DNA of 63,389 nucleotides, taken from NCBI GenBank assembly GCA_017848435.1, contig JAFEHU010000007.1, forward strand, positions 1 to 63,389, written 5' to 3'. This document shows, in pieces, positions 61,926 through 63,389 of this stretch. The position numbers were made by a program, and so were the translations under genes. Each line of letters starts with the position of its first letter. Position 1 is the stretch's first letter. Below the pieces are notes generated by a model. It had not been told where the DNA came from, ran no database searches, and worked only from the letters and a program-made list of their open reading frames with translations. This DNA is from Burkholderiaceae bacterium. GTDB taxonomy: Bacteria > Pseudomonadota > Gammaproteobacteria > Burkholderiales > Burkholderiaceae_C.

Positions 61926-63389
61926 TCAATGCAGCCAGCGCTTGCCGGTGCCATCGCTGCTGTTTGCGCCATCGGTGTCTGCGGCGTCTCCGTCGTCGTC
62001 CACCTCAGACAGCTCGGCCCGGACCAGGGTCAGGGTCTGGCGGCGCTTCTTGGGCCTAGCCTTGGGGTTACCTTCGGCGTTGGCCTTGTTTTGCTGGGCC
62101 GAGTCCGATCCCTGCAGTGCTTTGAAGTCCTCTGGTGCCAGGTGACGCCGTCCCTGAGCAATCGCCTCGCACACCGCGTCCTCCACCGCCTGGTAGACCG
62201 CCCGGGCGGGTTGCTGGTCGATGGTGCGCAGGATGTCGTCGCCCGGCATCTCGAAGTCGGTCAAGCCGTTGTGGCTGAGCACGCTGTTCACCACGCTCTT
62301 GGCGACCTTCAGCGTCTGCGCACCAACAGGCAGGCCGATGTGGAAGACCCTGAAGCGGCTGCGGATGGACTCCGGGATGCGATCGGGGTGGTTGGCCGTG
62401 CCGATCCAGATCACCCGACTGGCATTGATCACCAAGCGGGTGCTGAGGTCGCGCAGACTGTCTGCGGTCTCAGGCTCCAGCAAGGAGTGCAGCGCGTTGA
62501 TGGCGCTGTACCGGCCTTCGCTGTCGTTGGCCTTGTCCACCTCGTCCAGGACGAACACCGGGTTGGCGGCTTTGCCGCTTGTGAGGACCTGAGTCAGCGT
62601 GCCCATCTGGGTGTTGGCCCAATGGGCGTCGCTGCCGAGCAGGGCTGCACTGGTCGTGCCCGAGTCCATGGCGTAGCGGAAGAAGTCGGTGGCCAGCGTC
62701 CGGGCCAGGCTCTGGGCGAAACGGGTCTTGCCCACCCCAGGCGGGCCGAGCAGCAACATGGGCGGAATGTGGAACTGCCCGGTGACCTGGGACAGGATCA
62801 CCCGGTTGCGGATGGCGCGCACCACCTCGGCGAAGTTCGGGCTCTCCTCCAGCAGCTCGTCCAATGCCTCGAGGCTGGCGAAGCGTTGGATGGGCCGCAG
62901 GGGGCCGGAGGCTTTGAGCTGTTTGAACAAGTTGGACAGGCGCACGTGGCCGTCCCGGTCGGGGGAGCCCGCGCGGGCATTCAGAATCAGCTCCTTGAGC
63001 TGGGCGTAGCGGAACACTGGCAGCTGAGCCACCGGGTCGTAGTCCGCCCCAGGGACGGGATCCTCCAGATCCGCGAAGTCGAGTCTGGGGTCGACGTCAC
63101 CGATGCGCTCATTGAGGGGACTGCGCGTCGGGGTGGTTGCCGATGCGGGTGTCGCCCAGCCGCTGCCCCGGCGGTTCGCGTCGTCAGGCAGCGCGTGACC
63201 GGCGGCGATGGCAGCTTCACGCTCCGCAGCCTCGCGCAACCGCACCTCGTCGAGCATGCGCTGGGTCCAGTCGGCATCGGCCTTGGCCAGCTGAATCGCC
63301 CGCTGTTTGGGCAACAGCACGTACAGCGGCGCGCGGCTGTCTCGGTGGGACCGGCGGTAGAACGCGAGTCCAGCGGGCGGGTCGTCGGG
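61926..63389 (-). CDS. AAA+ ATPase, 5' end beyond window
   Basis: At least 487 residues; the frame is open to the right edge (visible start of the fragment PDDPPAGLAFYRRSHRD), so a GTG at 63320 is only one possible start. Walker A is LLGPPGVGKTRFAQSL, Walker B PVFVLDEVDKAND and the sensor is VIWIGTANHPDRIP, close to Lon-type or MoxR-type AAA+ proteins. There is no Lon protease domain; a Lys/Arg tail (KARPKKRRQTL) and an acidic tail end the protein. It leads the visible part of the operon. Confidence 0.8.
   Translation of the reverse strand, partial: PDDPPAGLAFYRRSHRDSRAPLYVLLPKQRAIQLAKADADWTQRMLDEVRLREAAEREAAIAAGHALPDDANRRGSGWATPASATTPTRSPLNERIGDVDPRLDFADLEDPVPGADYDPVAQLPVFRYAQLKELILNARAGSPDRDGHVRLSNLFKQLKASGPLRPIQRFASLEALDELLEESPNFAEVVRAIRNRVILSQVTGQFHIPPMLLLGPPGVGKTRFAQSLARTLATDFFRYAMDSGTTSAALLGSDAHWANTQMGTLTQVLTSGKAANPVFVLDEVDKANDSEGRYSAINALHSLLEPETADSLRDLSTRLVINASRVIWIGTANHPDRIPESIRSRFRVFHIGLPVGAQTLKVAKSVVNSVLSHNGLTDFEMPGDDILRTIDQQPARAVYQAVEDAVCEAIAQGRRHLAPEDFKALQGSDSAQQNKANAEGNPKARPKKRRQTLTLVRAELSEVDDDGDAADTDGANSSDGTGKRWLH

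Overview
The window looks like the chromosome of a betaproteobacterium of the Burkholderiales, probably Comamonadaceae. The left part is GC-rich and carries a fixH, FNR, hemN cluster, glcE/glcF, and a torF-glnK-amtB operon, all arranged as is usual in that family. This is inferred from gene content and protein character; no database search was possible.

Bases 1-16880 are core chromosome. A microaerobic block (fixH end, small membrane protein, PAS kinase, NarL-type regulator, single-domain receiver, FNR, hemN with an FNR box, TauE/SafE-like protein) is followed by alr, lplT, a DMT exporter, a glutathione peroxidase, glcF and glcE, an exported protein, and the torF-glnK-amtB operon. That operon has a sigma-54 promoter, an NtrC site and an intrinsic terminator. 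comM (yifB) comes next and is cut after its VALVGGG motif.

At base 16881 a genomic island begins with 5'-TGT and two 23-bp-spaced repeats. Its first gene resembles TnsE of Tn7, so the island is most likely a Tn7-like element in the known comM insertion site. The other half of comM and tnsABC are not seen, so the right end lies beyond the window. Base composition drops after the junction, most visibly at 17000-30000.

The island cargo (about 17000-63389) is stacked with defence and mobile modules. In order: an SH3/membrane protein with a small zinc-ribbon gene; an uncharacterised kinase-ATPase plus Rossmann-protein pair; an orphan DruA-like (DUF4338) gene; a RES/Xre toxin-antitoxin pair; a short integron-type cassette array with attC-like sites and no integrase; a frameshifted LuxR-type regulator; a complete Wadjet operon (jetABCD) with a HEPN-like gene behind it; IS5 and SRAP remnants; a Septu-like ATPase/HNH pair; a three-gene HTH/DNA methyltransferase/nuclease module; an IS3 remnant; a type III CBASS operon (CD-NTase, HORMA, TRIP13, SAVED nuclease) with a divergent Xre/ImmA regulator pair of the CapH/CapP kind; a DUF4062-like plus PhoD-like pair just downstream; and a tightly overlapping operon of three metallophosphoesterases, a HAD phosphatase, two unknown proteins and an AAA+ ATPase that runs off the right edge.

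The best candidates for undescribed systems are the kinase-ATPase/Rossmann pair (21571-25394), the DUF4062/PhoD pair (54416-57315), the triple metallophosphoesterase/HAD/AAA+ operon (57601-63389) and the methyltransferase/nuclease module (43831-48168).
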